DNA from: Pseudorhodobacter antarcticus
GTDB taxonomy: Bacteria; Pseudomonadota; Alphaproteobacteria; Rhodobacterales; Rhodobacteraceae
NCBI GenBank assembly: GCA_945860375.1
Contig: CAMAQR010000031.1
Coordinates: 1 to 45,032, forward strand
Reading direction: 5' to 3'
Length of the DNA stretch: 45,032 nt
The notes beneath the pieces were generated by a model that made no database searches, was not told where the DNA came from, and saw only the letters and a program-made list of their open reading frames with translations. The translations under genes and the position numbers were made by a program. Below are positions 9,281 through 17,995 of the stretch, one piece after another. Numbering within the stretch: position 1 is the stretch's first letter; each line of letters begins with the position of its first letter.

Positions 9281-10608
9281 ATGCGCGCCCCATCCACCAA
9301 CAACCCACGATCTCTTGAAATTTCCAGTTCCAACACAGCGATGTCATAGCGCAGCGAAATCTGATCCCGCTCCAGTCTGGCAAAGGAGTCATACTGCCCG
9401 ACCAATTCCAAAAGCGTTCTGCGGCCCACTTTGTACTGCTGGGTGAACAGTTGCAGATTGCCTTCGGTCTGCCGTAACACTTCGGCCCCTTGGGCCTGCC
9501 GCGAAGCCAGAGTGGCGATCTGGCGCTCCAGCGCCACAATGCGGCGGTTGGCGGTTTCCGACGCTTCGGCAGTCTGGCGGTCCACCACATCGGCGGTTTG
9601 CGCCAGCGCTTGAAGCACCGCACCCGAACCGGGGTTCAGCAGACCCACGCCGGTCAGCCGAACGCCGGGGTTCACGCCATCCGCGCCGACATTGGCGGTG
9701 GCCGACAGACCCGGCATCAGGCCGGCACGCTGCAGTCTCGATTGCGCCATGGCGCGGGTGCCTTCGCCGCGTGCGTGCAGCACCGAAAGCGGCTCTGTGT
9801 TGCCGGATTTGGGCAAAATGTCCAAGCCGGTGATACCCGGCAAAGGCCCACCGGCCAAGGCGGCCAGTTCGGCCATTGCCGTCGCTTCGGTTTGCTGATC
9901 GGCGGCCAGAGTGGCCTGCATTTCGGCATAGCGCTGACTGATCACGCGCTGTTCGGAACGATCCGAGATGCCACCCTGCACCCGCATGTCCATGATCGTC
10001 TCAAATTCCTGCAACCGCCCTGCGGCGTTGCTGGAAATCATGGCTTGGGCTTTGGCGCGTTGGGCGTTGATGTAATAGGTCAGCCCTTCAAACACCCTTT
10101 GGTTGATGGACGACGACAGCCCAACGGCGGCCACTTCGACATCTGCCGCCGCGAACTCGCGTTCGGCTTTGCGGCGGCCATTGTCGAACAGCGCCGTTTC
10201 AACCAGAAGGCTGGCGGCCAGACCCGACAGCGAGGTCAGGTTCACCGATGGGCCAATGGACGGCAACCAGTTCTTCGCCTGCGCTTCGGCCTTCAACCTT
10301 GCCACGCGCAATTCCACCGCAGCCGCCCCGGCGCTGGCCGCAACGACCGCGTCGGCCACTTTGGCATAAGCCCCACCTGAGGGCAGCACAGAGCGCCGCG
10401 CCTGAAGATCAGCGATCAAAGACGATTGCACCTCGGTCTGCGGCGCCAACGCCCCGCCCGCAACCGTTGACGGCGCAGCATCGTCACCTGCGCGCAGCAT
10501 CGAGGGCATGTCCCCCCCCATGCAGCCTGTTAACAAGACAAGCGCCATCAGCGCCGGGCCGGGGCAGACTCTCCCGGTTCCGGCCCGGTCTTTACCACCC
10601 ACTGACAT
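9277..10608 (-). CDS. TolC-family outer-membrane efflux lipoprotein
   Basis: A 443-residue protein with an N-terminal signal peptide ending in a lipobox (LVLLTGC). It is therefore probably an outer-membrane lipoprotein. Long amphipathic helices with Ala-rich heptads, and the paired repeat layout (around VASLVETALFDNGRR-type and QYKVGRRTLLELVGQY segments), are those of the TolC/OEP family. The terminal motif YKVGRRTLLELVGQYDSF is typical of the second repeat. It lies 15 bp after the adhesin gene and its end overlaps the ABC transporter gene start by 4 nt. The expected role is the outer-membrane channel of this type I system, and possibly the anchor for the adhesin if it is LapA-like. Confidence 0.88.
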   Translation of the reverse strand: MSVGGKDRAGTGRVCPGPALMALVLLTGCMGGDMPSMLRAGDDAAPSTVAGGALAPQTEVQSSLIADLQARRSVLPSGGAYAKVADAVVAASAGAAAVELRVARLKAEAQAKNWLPSIGPSVNLTSLSGLAASLLVETALFDNGRRKAEREFAAADVEVAAVGLSSSINQRVFEGLTYYINAQRAKAQAMISSNAAGRLQEFETIMDMRVQGGISDRSEQRVISQRYAEMQATLAADQQTEATAMAELAALAGGPLPGITGLDILPKSGNTEPLSVLHARGEGTRAMAQSRLQRAGLMPGLSATANVGADGVNPGVRLTGVGLLNPGSGAVLQALAQTADVVDRQTAEASETANRRIVALERQIATLASRQAQGAEVLRQTEGNLQLFTQQYKVGRRTLLELVGQYDSFARLERDQISLRYDIAVLELEISRDRGLLVDGARM

Positions 10609-10623
10609 GACCCTTCCCCCTGA

Positions 10624-13600
10624 TCAGATCACAGGGGTCGAAGTGGAGATGTCGTCATCCACAAGAACACTTGCCCCGGCGCCAAGGGTGTAAAGCGAAT
10701 AGCTTTGACCATTGACCACTCTGGTTGTGCCCGTGTCTTGGCCGCCGATCAGAGACACCGTGTCATCGGCCCCGCCCTTGATGATCAGGCTGTGATCCGG
10801 CCCGGTGATGGCCCTCAACTGCGCCTCGGTGATGCTCAGCTGTGCTTGGGGTGCAACTGTCAGGTCAATCGCCGACAGGTCGAAGCTCGCAAGGCCCGCA
10901 CGGTTCAGATCGACCACCGGCGCGTTGGTGTTGTTCACGATCAGCAAGGTGCTGGATTCGTTGTGTGCCATGTCTTGGGTGTTGACGACCAGATAGCTGC
11001 CATCGGGAACTTGCGGACTGAACCGGAAAGCGGTTTCCCCGTCGGCCGTCGTATGAGTTTCGCTGATGGTCGCCTTTGACCCGTCGGCTTTGACTTCGTG
11101 GAAGGCGTAGCTGTCGGTCGACTCTTCGGTCGAGATGCCGCGCAAAGTTCCTGCGGAGGTCGATTTGCTGATCGCCATCACCTCGGGCGCACCCGGAGCA
11201 ACTGTGTCGATGGCGAAGGTGTCGGTAAAGCTTGCCGTGTTGCCCGCGCCATCAGTGGCCTCCACCGTCACCGAAGAATTCAGCGTACCGCGCGGAACCT
11301 GTTCGGACGTGAAATGTGCCGACCAGTTGCCACTGGCATCGGACGTGGTGTTGACCACCGCGCCGCTTGCCAACCGCACCACGATGGCCGAATTGGCCTC
11401 TGCGGTGCCGGTAAAGTCCAGCCCCTGCGCAGCCTCAGTCGCGTTCACGATGCCGTCGCCAGCAATCGCGCCACCTGTGCGGGCAAAGTTGCGCACGATG
11501 GTGTCAACGGCGACCTGTTCGGTCACGGTCGAGGTGTTGCCGACACGGTCGGTTGCCACAGCCGTCAGCGTGACGCTGTTTTCACCGGCAGGGATTTCAT
11601 GTGCCGGAATGGTCAGCGTCCATGTGCCATTGCTTGACACATCCGCGCGATGCTCTGCGCCGTTGCCGAACTTGACCACAACCACCGATCCTGGTTCCAC
11701 ATTGCCGCCGACCATCATGCCGCCAGCAGCCTCGACCGCGTTCACAATCGTATCCGTTCCTGTCTCAAGCGAGGTGCGCGCGAAGGGCTTCACTTCGGTA
11801 TCGACATTCAGGATCTGCGTGGTGCTGGCGATGTTACCGGCCGCATCCTTTGCCGTCACCGAAACCGTCGAGGCATAAGTGCCGCTGCGGATCTCACCGG
11901 CTGCAAAGTTGGCGGTCCAGGCGCCATTCGCGTCAGCGACAACCTGACGGGTGACGCCTTCAAACGTGACTGAAACATCGGCCCCGGCTTCGGCGGTGCC
12001 GGTCAAAGCAATGCCACCCACAGCCTCGGAACCCGAGACGATATTGTCGCCACCGACCTGACCTGCGTTCACAGCCACGTTCATCTCGGTGTCAACCTTG
12101 ATGGCTCGCGTGGCGGTGGCGGTGTTGCCAAAGCTGTCGGTCGCTGTGACGGTTGCCGTGGACGCATAAGTGCCGCCCGCAATCGCCGAGGCCGGGAAAG
12201 CCACCGACCATGTTCCATCCACGCCAACCGTACCCGAAAGCGTGCTGCTGCCCCAAGCGACACTGACGGCAGAGCCCGCTTGCCCGGTGCCGGTCAGCAC
12301 GATGCCACCGGCAGCTTCGACGGCGTTCACGGTGCCGTCGGTGGCCACGGCACCAGTGAAACCGACGTTGGTCAGTGTATCAACCTGAAAGCTGTGGGTT
12401 GCAGTCGATGCATTGCCAGCGGCGTCGGTGGTCTTGGCCGTCAGGGTCGCAGTGTACTCGCCACCCGGCAGCGTGCCCGTGGCATAAGTCACCGACCACT
12501 TGCCATCTGCGCCAACGGTCGCGGTTTGCTTCACGCCCTGCAGCGTGATTTCCATCGTTGCCCCGGCGGTCGAGGTGCCGGTGACAACCAGACCCGACTG
12601 GCTTTCGGTGAAGTTGACCTTGTTGTCTGCGGTCACAGAGTCAAACGTGATCAGGTGCGGCACGGTATCAACAACCAGCGTTTCGTTGACAACGGTCTTG
12701 TTGCCCAGCGCGTCGGTCGCCGTGATCTTTGCTGGGATTTCATACTCACCCGCAGCGACTTGTGCCTGAGTGAAGGTCACCGACCAAGTGCCGTTGGCAG
12801 CCACGGTGGTGGTTTGCGTGTGCTCACCGATCTTGACTTCGATCCTCGCGCCCGCTTCGCCCCTGCCGTCAATGCTGACGCCGTTTTGATATTCCGCCAG
12901 ATTTTCCACGTCGCCGACACTCTTGGTGCCACGCTCGACGTTCACTTCAGGCGGCGTCAAGTCCAACACAAAGTTCGGACCCGTCAAAGTGGTGGTGGTG
13001 TTTTTGTCAATCCGCGTCACCACAACTGATGCCGTGTGATTGCCGTCTGCCGGAAGTCCGGTGGCCGGGAAATCGACCTTCCATTTTCCATCGGTGCCGA
13101 TGGTGGTTTCCTGCGTTTTGGCGCCAATGGTCACAACAACCTTGTCGCCCGGCTGCCCGGTGCCGGAAACCGGCAGATGCGGCCCGGTGGTGTTTGTCGT
13201 GATGGTGATCGGCGCTTGCGGATCAACAGTTGGGGTGGCGCGCGATGTGCCGCCGCCTCCGGCGCCCAAACCGCCGCCGATCACAACCGCGCCGCCAGCG
13301 ACAGCCGCAGCCGTCCCCACGCCGCCCAAGCCCAGAAGACCCGGAATGAACGGAGCCATGCCAGCAGGTTCGTTCGACGCAACAACCATCTGAGACACGC
13401 CGTCGGCTTGGGTAAAGCGCAGATCGTCCAGCGGGCTCCACTTGTCCCAGCCTTGAACTGGGCCATAATCGGCAAACAGAACGCCATTTGCGCCCTCATC
13501 CACCATGACTTCGACGATCTGGCCTTCCGAAGACAGGTAAAGATGGTTCACATCGCCCGGCGCTTCGTTGAAGTAGTTGCTCAGGACAACCTTACGGCCA

Positions 13601-13788
13601 TCGACCAGCGTGATTATCAGATCCATGCCGCTCTGTTCATAGGCAACCACACTGGATTGCGAAAGGTTCAGCGAAACGCTGTCCCCGGAACTGACCTGAA
13701 TGAAATTTCCTTGGCCGTCACCAGCCACAAAGCCATGCTGCGCACCGCCCGCAAAATCGCGGACAGCAAATTCAATCGCGTTTACCAT
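10624..13788 (-). CDS. Ig-like repeat adhesin secreted by type I system (BapA/LapA-like)
   Basis: A 1054-residue surface protein. The N-terminus (1-145) resembles the BapA prefix domain (MVNAIEFAVRDFAGG...). A Gly/Ala-rich hydrophobic stretch follows at 148-180. Seven Ig-like repeats of about 100 residues run from about 185 to 870, most ending in a DxxGN...VDT pattern. The C-terminal region contains IIKGGADDTVSLIGG and YTLGAGASVLVDDDI, a layout known from the secretion-signal ends of LapA/BapA-type adhesins. There are no classical tandem RTX nonapeptides. The ATG at 13788 was preferred to a TTG six codons upstream because GGAG lies 7 nt before it. It is the first gene of the operon with its own exporter, adaptor and channel. 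A role in attachment or biofilm is inferred from family. Confidence 0.85.
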   Translation of the reverse strand: MVNAIEFAVRDFAGGAQHGFVAGDGQGNFIQVSSGDSVSLNLSQSSVVAYEQSGMDLIITLVDGRKVVLSNYFNEAPGDVNHLYLSSEGQIVEVMVDEGANGVLFADYGPVQGWDKWSPLDDLRFTQADGVSQMVVASNEPAGMAPFIPGLLGLGGVGTAAAVAGGAVVIGGGLGAGGGGTSRATPTVDPQAPITITTNTTGPHLPVSGTGQPGDKVVVTIGAKTQETTIGTDGKWKVDFPATGLPADGNHTASVVVTRIDKNTTTTLTGPNFVLDLTPPEVNVERGTKSVGDVENLAEYQNGVSIDGRGEAGARIEVKIGEHTQTTTVAANGTWSVTFTQAQVAAGEYEIPAKITATDALGNKTVVNETLVVDTVPHLITFDSVTADNKVNFTESQSGLVVTGTSTAGATMEITLQGVKQTATVGADGKWSVTYATGTLPGGEYTATLTAKTTDAAGNASTATHSFQVDTLTNVGFTGAVATDGTVNAVEAAGGIVLTGTGQAGSAVSVAWGSSTLSGTVGVDGTWSVAFPASAIAGGTYASTATVTATDSFGNTATATRAIKVDTEMNVAVNAGQVGGDNIVSGSEAVGGIALTGTAEAGADVSVTFEGVTRQVVADANGAWTANFAAGEIRSGTYASTVSVTAKDAAGNIASTTQILNVDTEVKPFARTSLETGTDTIVNAVEAAGGMMVGGNVEPGSVVVVKFGNGAEHRADVSSNGTWTLTIPAHEIPAGENSVTLTAVATDRVGNTSTVTEQVAVDTIVRNFARTGGAIAGDGIVNATEAAQGLDFTGTAEANSAIVVRLASGAVVNTTSDASGNWSAHFTSEQVPRGTLNSSVTVEATDGAGNTASFTDTFAIDTVAPGAPEVMAISKSTSAGTLRGISTEESTDSYAFHEVKADGSKATISETHTTADGETAFRFSPQVPDGSYLVVNTQDMAHNESSTLLIVNNTNAPVVDLNRAGLASFDLSAIDLTVAPQAQLSITEAQLRAITGPDHSLIIKGGADDTVSLIGGQDTGTTRVVNGQSYSLYTLGAGASVLVDDDISTSTPVI

Positions 13789-14132
13789 TCCACTACTCCG
13801 CCTCAAGCCCAGACTTTAATGCCCGGAATGTTATGGGCCCCCCTTATGGAAAGCCGATTGCTGCCAGTGATACGCAACTTTCGATACAATTTCTAGTCCT
13901 TAGAGGGTCGCGATACCCTTTTTGTAAGAGATTGCCCCAAATTCCACCAACTTTTGCCGCATTTGCGACTTTGCCGCTACATCTGAACAAAACCGTGCCA
14001 CCCCAAAACTTTGTCATGTATGATGGTGATCTACCATTGGTGGTAAATCGCACCGATCCTTGCACCGTTTTGGCGCATCAGATTTGTCCCGCCCTCTTTA
14101 CTGCGCCGGCAATTCAGGCTTTGCATCATGAC
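13789..14132. promoter_or_regulatory. Divergent intergenic region between adhesin operon and GntR-type regulator
   Basis: This 344-bp gap separates two divergently transcribed genes and must hold both promoters. No convincing -35/-10 pair is visible by eye. The clearest structure is the overlapping dyad at 14023-14045, listed separately. An open frame runs through part of the gap on the plus strand but has no ribosome site or domain before 14133. Confidence 0.5.
14023..14045. promoter_or_regulatory. Candidate GntR/FCD operator: two overlapping inverted repeats
   Basis: ATGGT-GATCT-ACCAT (14023-14037) overlaps TACCA-TTGG-TGGTA (14032-14045). Both fit the TGGT(n)ACCA dyad style bound by several FadR/FCD-class GntR proteins. 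The site lies 88 bp upstream of the regulator gene, as expected for autoregulation, and within the shared divergent region. Function is inferred. Confidence 0.4.
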
Positions 14133-14783
14133 ATGGCTGGCCAAACTGAAACCCTGATCGCAACCGTGCTGGATTGGATCGACCTTGGTCGTCTGAATCC
14201 CGGTGACGTGATCGACGAAGCGGCTTTGGTGGCAGAATTCGGCGTGTCGCGAACCCCAGTGCGTGAGGCCGTGCTGCAACTGGAGGCGATGGGGTTGGTC
14301 CGTCGTCTGCCCCGCAAAGGCGCCACGGTGTTTCGCCCCACATTGGAAGAGTTTCTCGCAATCCTTGAAGTCCATGCCAAACTGGAAGGCCAAGCCGCCG
14401 GTCTTGCGGCACGTCGGCTGTCAAGTGACTGGGCCGAGGCGCTGGAGGCCTCCGTGCAGGCCTGCGAGACTTTCGCTGCCAGCATGGGCGATTCTGATCC
14501 GGACTCTTATTACCAATTGAACCTGCGCTTCCACGAATGTGTGGCGATGGCTGCCGGAAACCCGTTCCTGACCGAGATGATCAAGACCAACGCCCGAAAA
14601 TTGCTGGCATATTACCGCGCGCGCTATCGCTATGCCGGAGCGATGGCGGCATCTGCGCGCGAACACCGCACGATTGCCACGCTGATTTTCGCCCGAGACT
14701 CAGAGGCCGCCGAAGCCATGATGCAACGGCATGTGCAGTTTGACCAAGTTACCGCGATGGACCTGCTGGCCGCACTGGCCTAA
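14133..14783 (+). CDS. GntR-family transcriptional regulator, FCD (FadR-like) subfamily
   Basis: A 216-residue protein. The N-terminal winged helix contains LNPGDVIDEAALVAEF, then GVSRTPVREAVLQLEAMGLV, then RLPRKGATVF, the canonical GntR reading head. The C-terminal all-helical FCD ligand domain has FHECVAMAAGNPFL and AREHRTIATLIFARD, including the conserved His residues that usually hold a metal or carboxylate ligand. Translation from further upstream (13833) is possible in frame, but the conserved domain starts at MAGQTETL, so ATG 14133 was chosen. It is divergent from the adhesin operon, so it may control itself and that operon. The usual ligands of FCD proteins are small organic acids; the ligand here is unknown. 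Confidence 0.82.
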   Translation: MAGQTETLIATVLDWIDLGRLNPGDVIDEAALVAEFGVSRTPVREAVLQLEAMGLVRRLPRKGATVFRPTLEEFLAILEVHAKLEGQAAGLAARRLSSDWAEALEASVQACETFAASMGDSDPDSYYQLNLRFHECVAMAAGNPFLTEMIKTNARKLLAYYRARYRYAGAMAASAREHRTIATLIFARDSEAAEAMMQRHVQFDQVTAMDLLAALA

Positions 14784-15742
14784 AGCCACCCCCGCCAGCG
14801 GAAGAACGCCCATGTCAGCAGTGCCGAGGCCACCATCACCCCCAGGGCCATCGGATAGCCCCAGACCTGCGGCAACTCTGGCATATGGACAAAGTTCATC
14901 CCGTAAATGCTGGCGATCAGCGTTGGCGGGCTGAACAACACCGCCACCATGGATACGATCCGCACTGTGGCGTTCTGCGCCAGATTGATCTTGCCCATGG
15001 TCGCATCCGACATCAGACCCAAACGTGAGGACAGAAAGTCGGCATGAACTTCCAGCGCCGCTATATCGCGTGACTGCCCTTGCAGGGCCAAAGCCACGCC
15101 ATCTGGCGTCAGGCGGTGGCCCAAGGTCTGGTCCACGTAGTTCAACGCCCGCCCCACCGTCAGCAAGGCCAACTGCACGCGGCTCAGTCGTTCACCTTCG
15201 CCTCCCAGATTGGCCAGTGATTTCTGCAACTCGCCCGTACGATACCCCTTTGGACCCGGGTGATAGATCGCCTGCGACATCGCATCCAAGCCGCGCCCAG
15301 CGCCTTCCAAATGGTCAGCCAACCGTCCGATGACCTCTTCGATCAGGCCAAGAAAAATGCGATCGGGCGTGGCACAACCCAAACTGTTTTTCCCCGCCCG
15401 AGGCGGGTAGGTTTCAAATGGGCGCGGTGTGTGGTGGCGTATCGTCACCAGCCTCACAGCCACCAGCGCAAAGCACACCGGACTCATCACTTGGACGCCA
15501 ACTGCGTTTTCCCCTGGCAAAACCGCTGTCAGATAATCAATGCCGTCCTCGTGATAAAGCCGGTTCGAGATTTCGATCTCTTCCATCTCGGCCAAAGTTG
15601 GCACGTCGATGCCCAAGGCGCGCACCCGCGCCTCTTCGTCCGGGGTGGCACAGAACAAATCGATCCATTCCGCGTGCTGCAAAGCAGAATCGGCGGGCAT
15701 GGGCTCCAACCGCTTGTCTACATAGTGATAGGCTGTCAGCAT
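14780..15742 (-). CDS. CorA-family divalent cation transporter
   Basis: A 320-residue protein. The long N-terminal cytoplasmic domain is followed by two C-terminal transmembrane helices. The signature YGMNF (GMN about residue 281) closes the first helix (VRIVSMVAVLFSPPTLIASI), and the loop HMPEL follows it. The second helix ends with FFRWRGWL. CorA proteins form pentameric Mg2+/Co2+ channels, and some relatives (ZntB) transport Zn2+; the acidic loop alone does not decide which. The start was moved from an upstream in-frame codon to ATG 15742 because the family sequence begins at MLTAYHYVDK. Its 3' end overlaps the 3' end of the GntR gene by 4 nt, tail to tail. Confidence 0.85.
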   Translation of the reverse strand: MLTAYHYVDKRLEPMPADSALQHAEWIDLFCATPDEEARVRALGIDVPTLAEMEEIEISNRLYHEDGIDYLTAVLPGENAVGVQVMSPVCFALVAVRLVTIRHHTPRPFETYPPRAGKNSLGCATPDRIFLGLIEEVIGRLADHLEGAGRGLDAMSQAIYHPGPKGYRTGELQKSLANLGGEGERLSRVQLALLTVGRALNYVDQTLGHRLTPDGVALALQGQSRDIAALEVHADFLSSRLGLMSDATMGKINLAQNATVRIVSMVAVLFSPPTLIASIYGMNFVHMPELPQVWGYPMALGVMVASALLTWAFFRWRGWL

Positions 15743-15771
15743 CCTGTTACCCGCTATGAACCGACTTATGC

Positions 15772-15933
15772 CTAACGCCAAAGTCGACGCAGGCCAAGCC
15801 AACGTTTGCGGCCTGCGAGCCGGTCGCGAAAGTACCGCAAGGTTGCCCTTCCACACGACGCAGTCCTCTGCAAAACGCGCCACAAGGTCGACAACATGTT
15901 TGCACGCCTCACGGACGGGCACAGGATCGCCAT
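15772..15933 (-). CDS. Possible small Arg/Trp-rich ORF (doubtful)
   Basis: A 53-codon frame lies between the hypothetical gene at 16001 and corA. The product is very rich in Arg and Trp (ending RKRWLGLRRLWR). No family is recognised. Third-position GC looks lower than in neighbours, and no clear ribosome site precedes the ATG. It is reported only because the 258-bp gap has no better candidate; it may well be non-coding. Confidence 0.2.
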   Translation of the reverse strand: MAILCPSVRRANMLSTLWRVLQRTASCGRATLRYFRDRLAGRKRWLGLRRLWR

Positions 15934-16000
15934 CCGCTCCGATCGATGTGGCGATAGCTTCCTGTCCGCCTGCGCTCTGGCCGCGGCGGCGATGTTCTGG

Positions 16001-16480
16001 CTACGAGTCCATGGTCTGGGCCTCGCCCGCTTCAAACCCCTTGGGACAGCGGTGCGGGATGTCCAACGGCAGGCCCGCATCTTGTAACAGATCGACGGTC
16101 ATCGCCTGCGCATTTGGCCCGGTGGCTAGCAAGTGCTGCCAGATATCGCGCACGGCAGGGGCGACGCGGGGTTCGGTGATCGCGCGCGCGGTGTGCAGCC
16201 AGACCGCCAAACCGTCGCTGCTGTCATATTCGCGATTCTTTCGCAGGGCGGCAATGGTGGTCTGCGCGGTGCTGACAAACCGCTTCAGGATGGCCGGGGG
16301 CCAATCCACCATTTCATGCAGGGTCTGCCCCGTCGTGAAATAGGTCGCAGCCCAGACCTGCGCCGTTGCGGCATAGCTGTCCACAACATGGGGTTTGGCC
16401 GTTGCCAACCTGTCGGCAAGTGCCTGCGCCTCGTCCACCAAAGCGGCGGTGGCTTTTTCCAGCTTCCAAGCGTTGAACAT
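16001..16480 (-). CDS. Conserved hypothetical protein, helical
   Basis: A 159-residue mostly helical protein (MFNAWKLEKATAALVDEAQ...). There is no signal peptide, membrane segment or recognisable catalytic motif. AGAGGG lies 6 nt before the ATG at 16480, so this start is preferred to an upstream in-frame codon at 16663 that would read through a terminator hairpin. It lies just downstream (minus strand) of the terminator that once belonged to the tRNA-Leu gene. It is therefore chromosomal, outside the integrated element. Function unknown. Confidence 0.65.
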   Translation of the reverse strand: MFNAWKLEKATAALVDEAQALADRLATAKPHVVDSYAATAQVWAATYFTTGQTLHEMVDWPPAILKRFVSTAQTTIAALRKNREYDSSDGLAVWLHTARAITEPRVAPAVRDIWQHLLATGPNAQAMTVDLLQDAGLPLDIPHRCPKGFEAGEAQTMDS

Positions 16481-16576
16481 TTTGATCCCTCTGCGGCTAA
16501 TATGGGTGTCCGTGCCACAAAGGGAAACAGGTGTTTGCAAAAGGCAGTGCAACGGGCAATCCCCGGCAGTTGCCCT

Positions 16577-16607
16577 TGAAAAGCAAAAGACCGCCCGAAG
16601 GCGGTCT
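16577..16607 (-). terminator. Rho-independent terminator, ancestral terminator of tRNA-Leu
   Basis: On the minus strand GACCGCC-TTCG-GGCGGTC (16606-16589) is followed by TTTTGCTTTTC. It lies 10 bp beyond the duplicated tRNA 3' end at 16617-16634. Read across the element, this is exactly where the tRNA-Leu terminator would have been before integration. Confidence 0.85.
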
Positions 16608-16616
16608 CTTGAAAGT

Positions 16617-16634
16617 AATGGTGCCCAGGAGAGG
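16617..16634. repeat. Left attachment-site core (duplicated tRNA-Leu 3' end)
   Basis: AATGGTGCCCAGGAGAGG is identical to 22624-22641. It reproduces the last 16 nt of tRNA-Leu, including the acceptor strand and CCA. The similarity stops directly inside the element (CATTGAAG versus ACTCGAAC). An adjoining 6-bp dyad (AGAGGC...GCCTCT, 16630-16648) may be part of the recombinase site. Confidence 0.85.
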
Positions 16635-16798
16635 CATTGAAGGCCTCTATATCTAGCCCCCAAGTCCTATCAAGCGTTTCGCGTTGTGAGCGTAAACCCA
16701 ATAAAATAAGGATATTTCGTTATCACACCCGCTTTTTTGCTATCATCTGCCCCCAACCCATACTACATTTAGAGGGGGATACAGAGGTGGATTGAAAA

Positions 16799-17995
16799 AT
16801 GGCCCGCGAACTTTACAAGCTGAACGCCCCCAAGGTTCGCACCTGTGCCCCCGGCAAGTATTCCGATGGCGGCGGGCTTTGGCTGGTGAAGCGAGAGGAC
16901 GGCGGCGGGCAATGGGTGCTGCGCGTGACCGTCCACGGGCGGCGGCGGGAAATGGGCTTGGGCGCTGTGGCCGAGGTGTCCCTCAAGGAAGCCCGCGAAT
17001 CGGCTGAAAAGTGGCGTGCCAAGGTACGCGACAATCAAGACCCGATCAAAGAGCGGGACCGCGAACGCCGCGAAGCCGCCCGCAATCTGCACTTGCTCAA
17101 GGACGTGGCCCAAGATGCCTTTGAATCCCGCAAGGCTGAATTGAAGGGCGACGGCACGGCGGGCCGCTGGTTCAGCCCCTTGCAGCTTCACATTCTGCCC
17201 AAGCTGGGCAAGGTGCCCGTGGCTGATATTGATCAAAACGACATTCGCGACGTGCTGCAACCGATCTGGCACACGAAAGCCGACACCGCCCGCAAGGCGC
17301 TGAACCGTCTGGGCATATGCCTGAAACATGGCGCGGCGCTGGGCTTGGACGTGGATTTGCAGGCAATCGACAAGGCCGTGGCATTGCTGGGCAGGCAGCG
17401 CCACAAGGTCCAGAACGTGCCTTCGGTGGCGTGGCGCGACGTGCCCGCCTTTTACGAAAGCCTGTCCGATGGATCGGTGACGCATCTTGCCTTGCGCTTG
17501 TTGATTTTGACGGGTGTTCGCTCTGGCCCGTTGCGCTTCATCACCGAAGATCAAATTGACGGCGATGTGTGGACCATCCCCGGCGATGCCATGAAAGGCC
17601 GCAAGGATGCCACCGCCGATTATCGCGTGCCCTTGTCCAGCGAAGCCCTAGCGGTGCTGGCACAGGCCCAGCGCCTTGCCCGTGACGGCTTTCTGTTCCC
17701 CAGCATCCGCAAGGGCGTGATTTCCGATGCCACCATGTCGCGGCTGATGGAGCGGCGCAAACTTGATGCCCGCCCGCATGGCTTTCGGTCCAGCCTGCGC
17801 GATTGGATTGCGGAAACCACCGACACCGCGCACGACATAGCGGAAACCTGCCTCGGGCATACCGTGGGCGGATCGGTGGAGCGGGCCTATCGCCGCACGG
17901 ATTATCTGGACCAACGCCGGGTGCTGATGGAGCGCTGGGCAAAGCATGTCACGGGCCAGAATGGGCAGGTTTTGCAGATGGTGAATCGGAAATAG
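16799..17995 (+). CDS. int: Tyrosine recombinase integrase (P4-type)
   Basis: A 398-residue site-specific recombinase. The N-terminal domain (1-95; LNAPKVRTCAPGKYSDGGGLWL) is the arm-binding DUF4102-type fold of P4 integrases. A core-binding domain spans about 100-210. The catalytic domain follows, with the first Arg in LTGVRSGPLR (about 240), a Lys in the beta-hairpin, HGFRSSLRDW (H-x-x-R), LGHTVGG and the nucleophile Tyr in VERAYRRTDY. All key residues are present. The gene begins 165 bp inside the left repeat. GAGGTG lies upstream of the ATG. It should integrate and excise the element at the tRNA-Leu 3' end. Confidence 0.93.
   Translation: MARELYKLNAPKVRTCAPGKYSDGGGLWLVKREDGGGQWVLRVTVHGRRREMGLGAVAEVSLKEARESAEKWRAKVRDNQDPIKERDRERREAARNLHLLKDVAQDAFESRKAELKGDGTAGRWFSPLQLHILPKLGKVPVADIDQNDIRDVLQPIWHTKADTARKALNRLGICLKHGAALGLDVDLQAIDKAVALLGRQRHKVQNVPSVAWRDVPAFYESLSDGSVTHLALRLLILTGVRSGPLRFITEDQIDGDVWTIPGDAMKGRKDATADYRVPLSSEALAVLAQAQRLARDGFLFPSIRKGVISDATMSRLMERRKLDARPHGFRSSLRDWIAETTDTAHDIAETCLGHTVGGSVERAYRRTDYLDQRRVLMERWAKHVTGQNGQVLQMVNRK

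Noticed and set aside
10624..11000. Classical RTX calcium-binding nonapeptides at the adhesin C-terminus
   Set aside because: Only a single GGADDT-like motif is present; there is no tandem GGxGxDxUx series.
13833..14132. Longer N-terminus for the GntR regulator
   Set aside because: The extra 100 codons cover the divergent promoter and the dyad, with no domain and no ribosome site.
16617..16648. A second tRNA or tRNA pseudogene at the left end of the element
   Set aside because: Only the last 16 nt of tRNA-Leu are present. The adjoining hairpin differs from the T-arm, so it is an attachment site.
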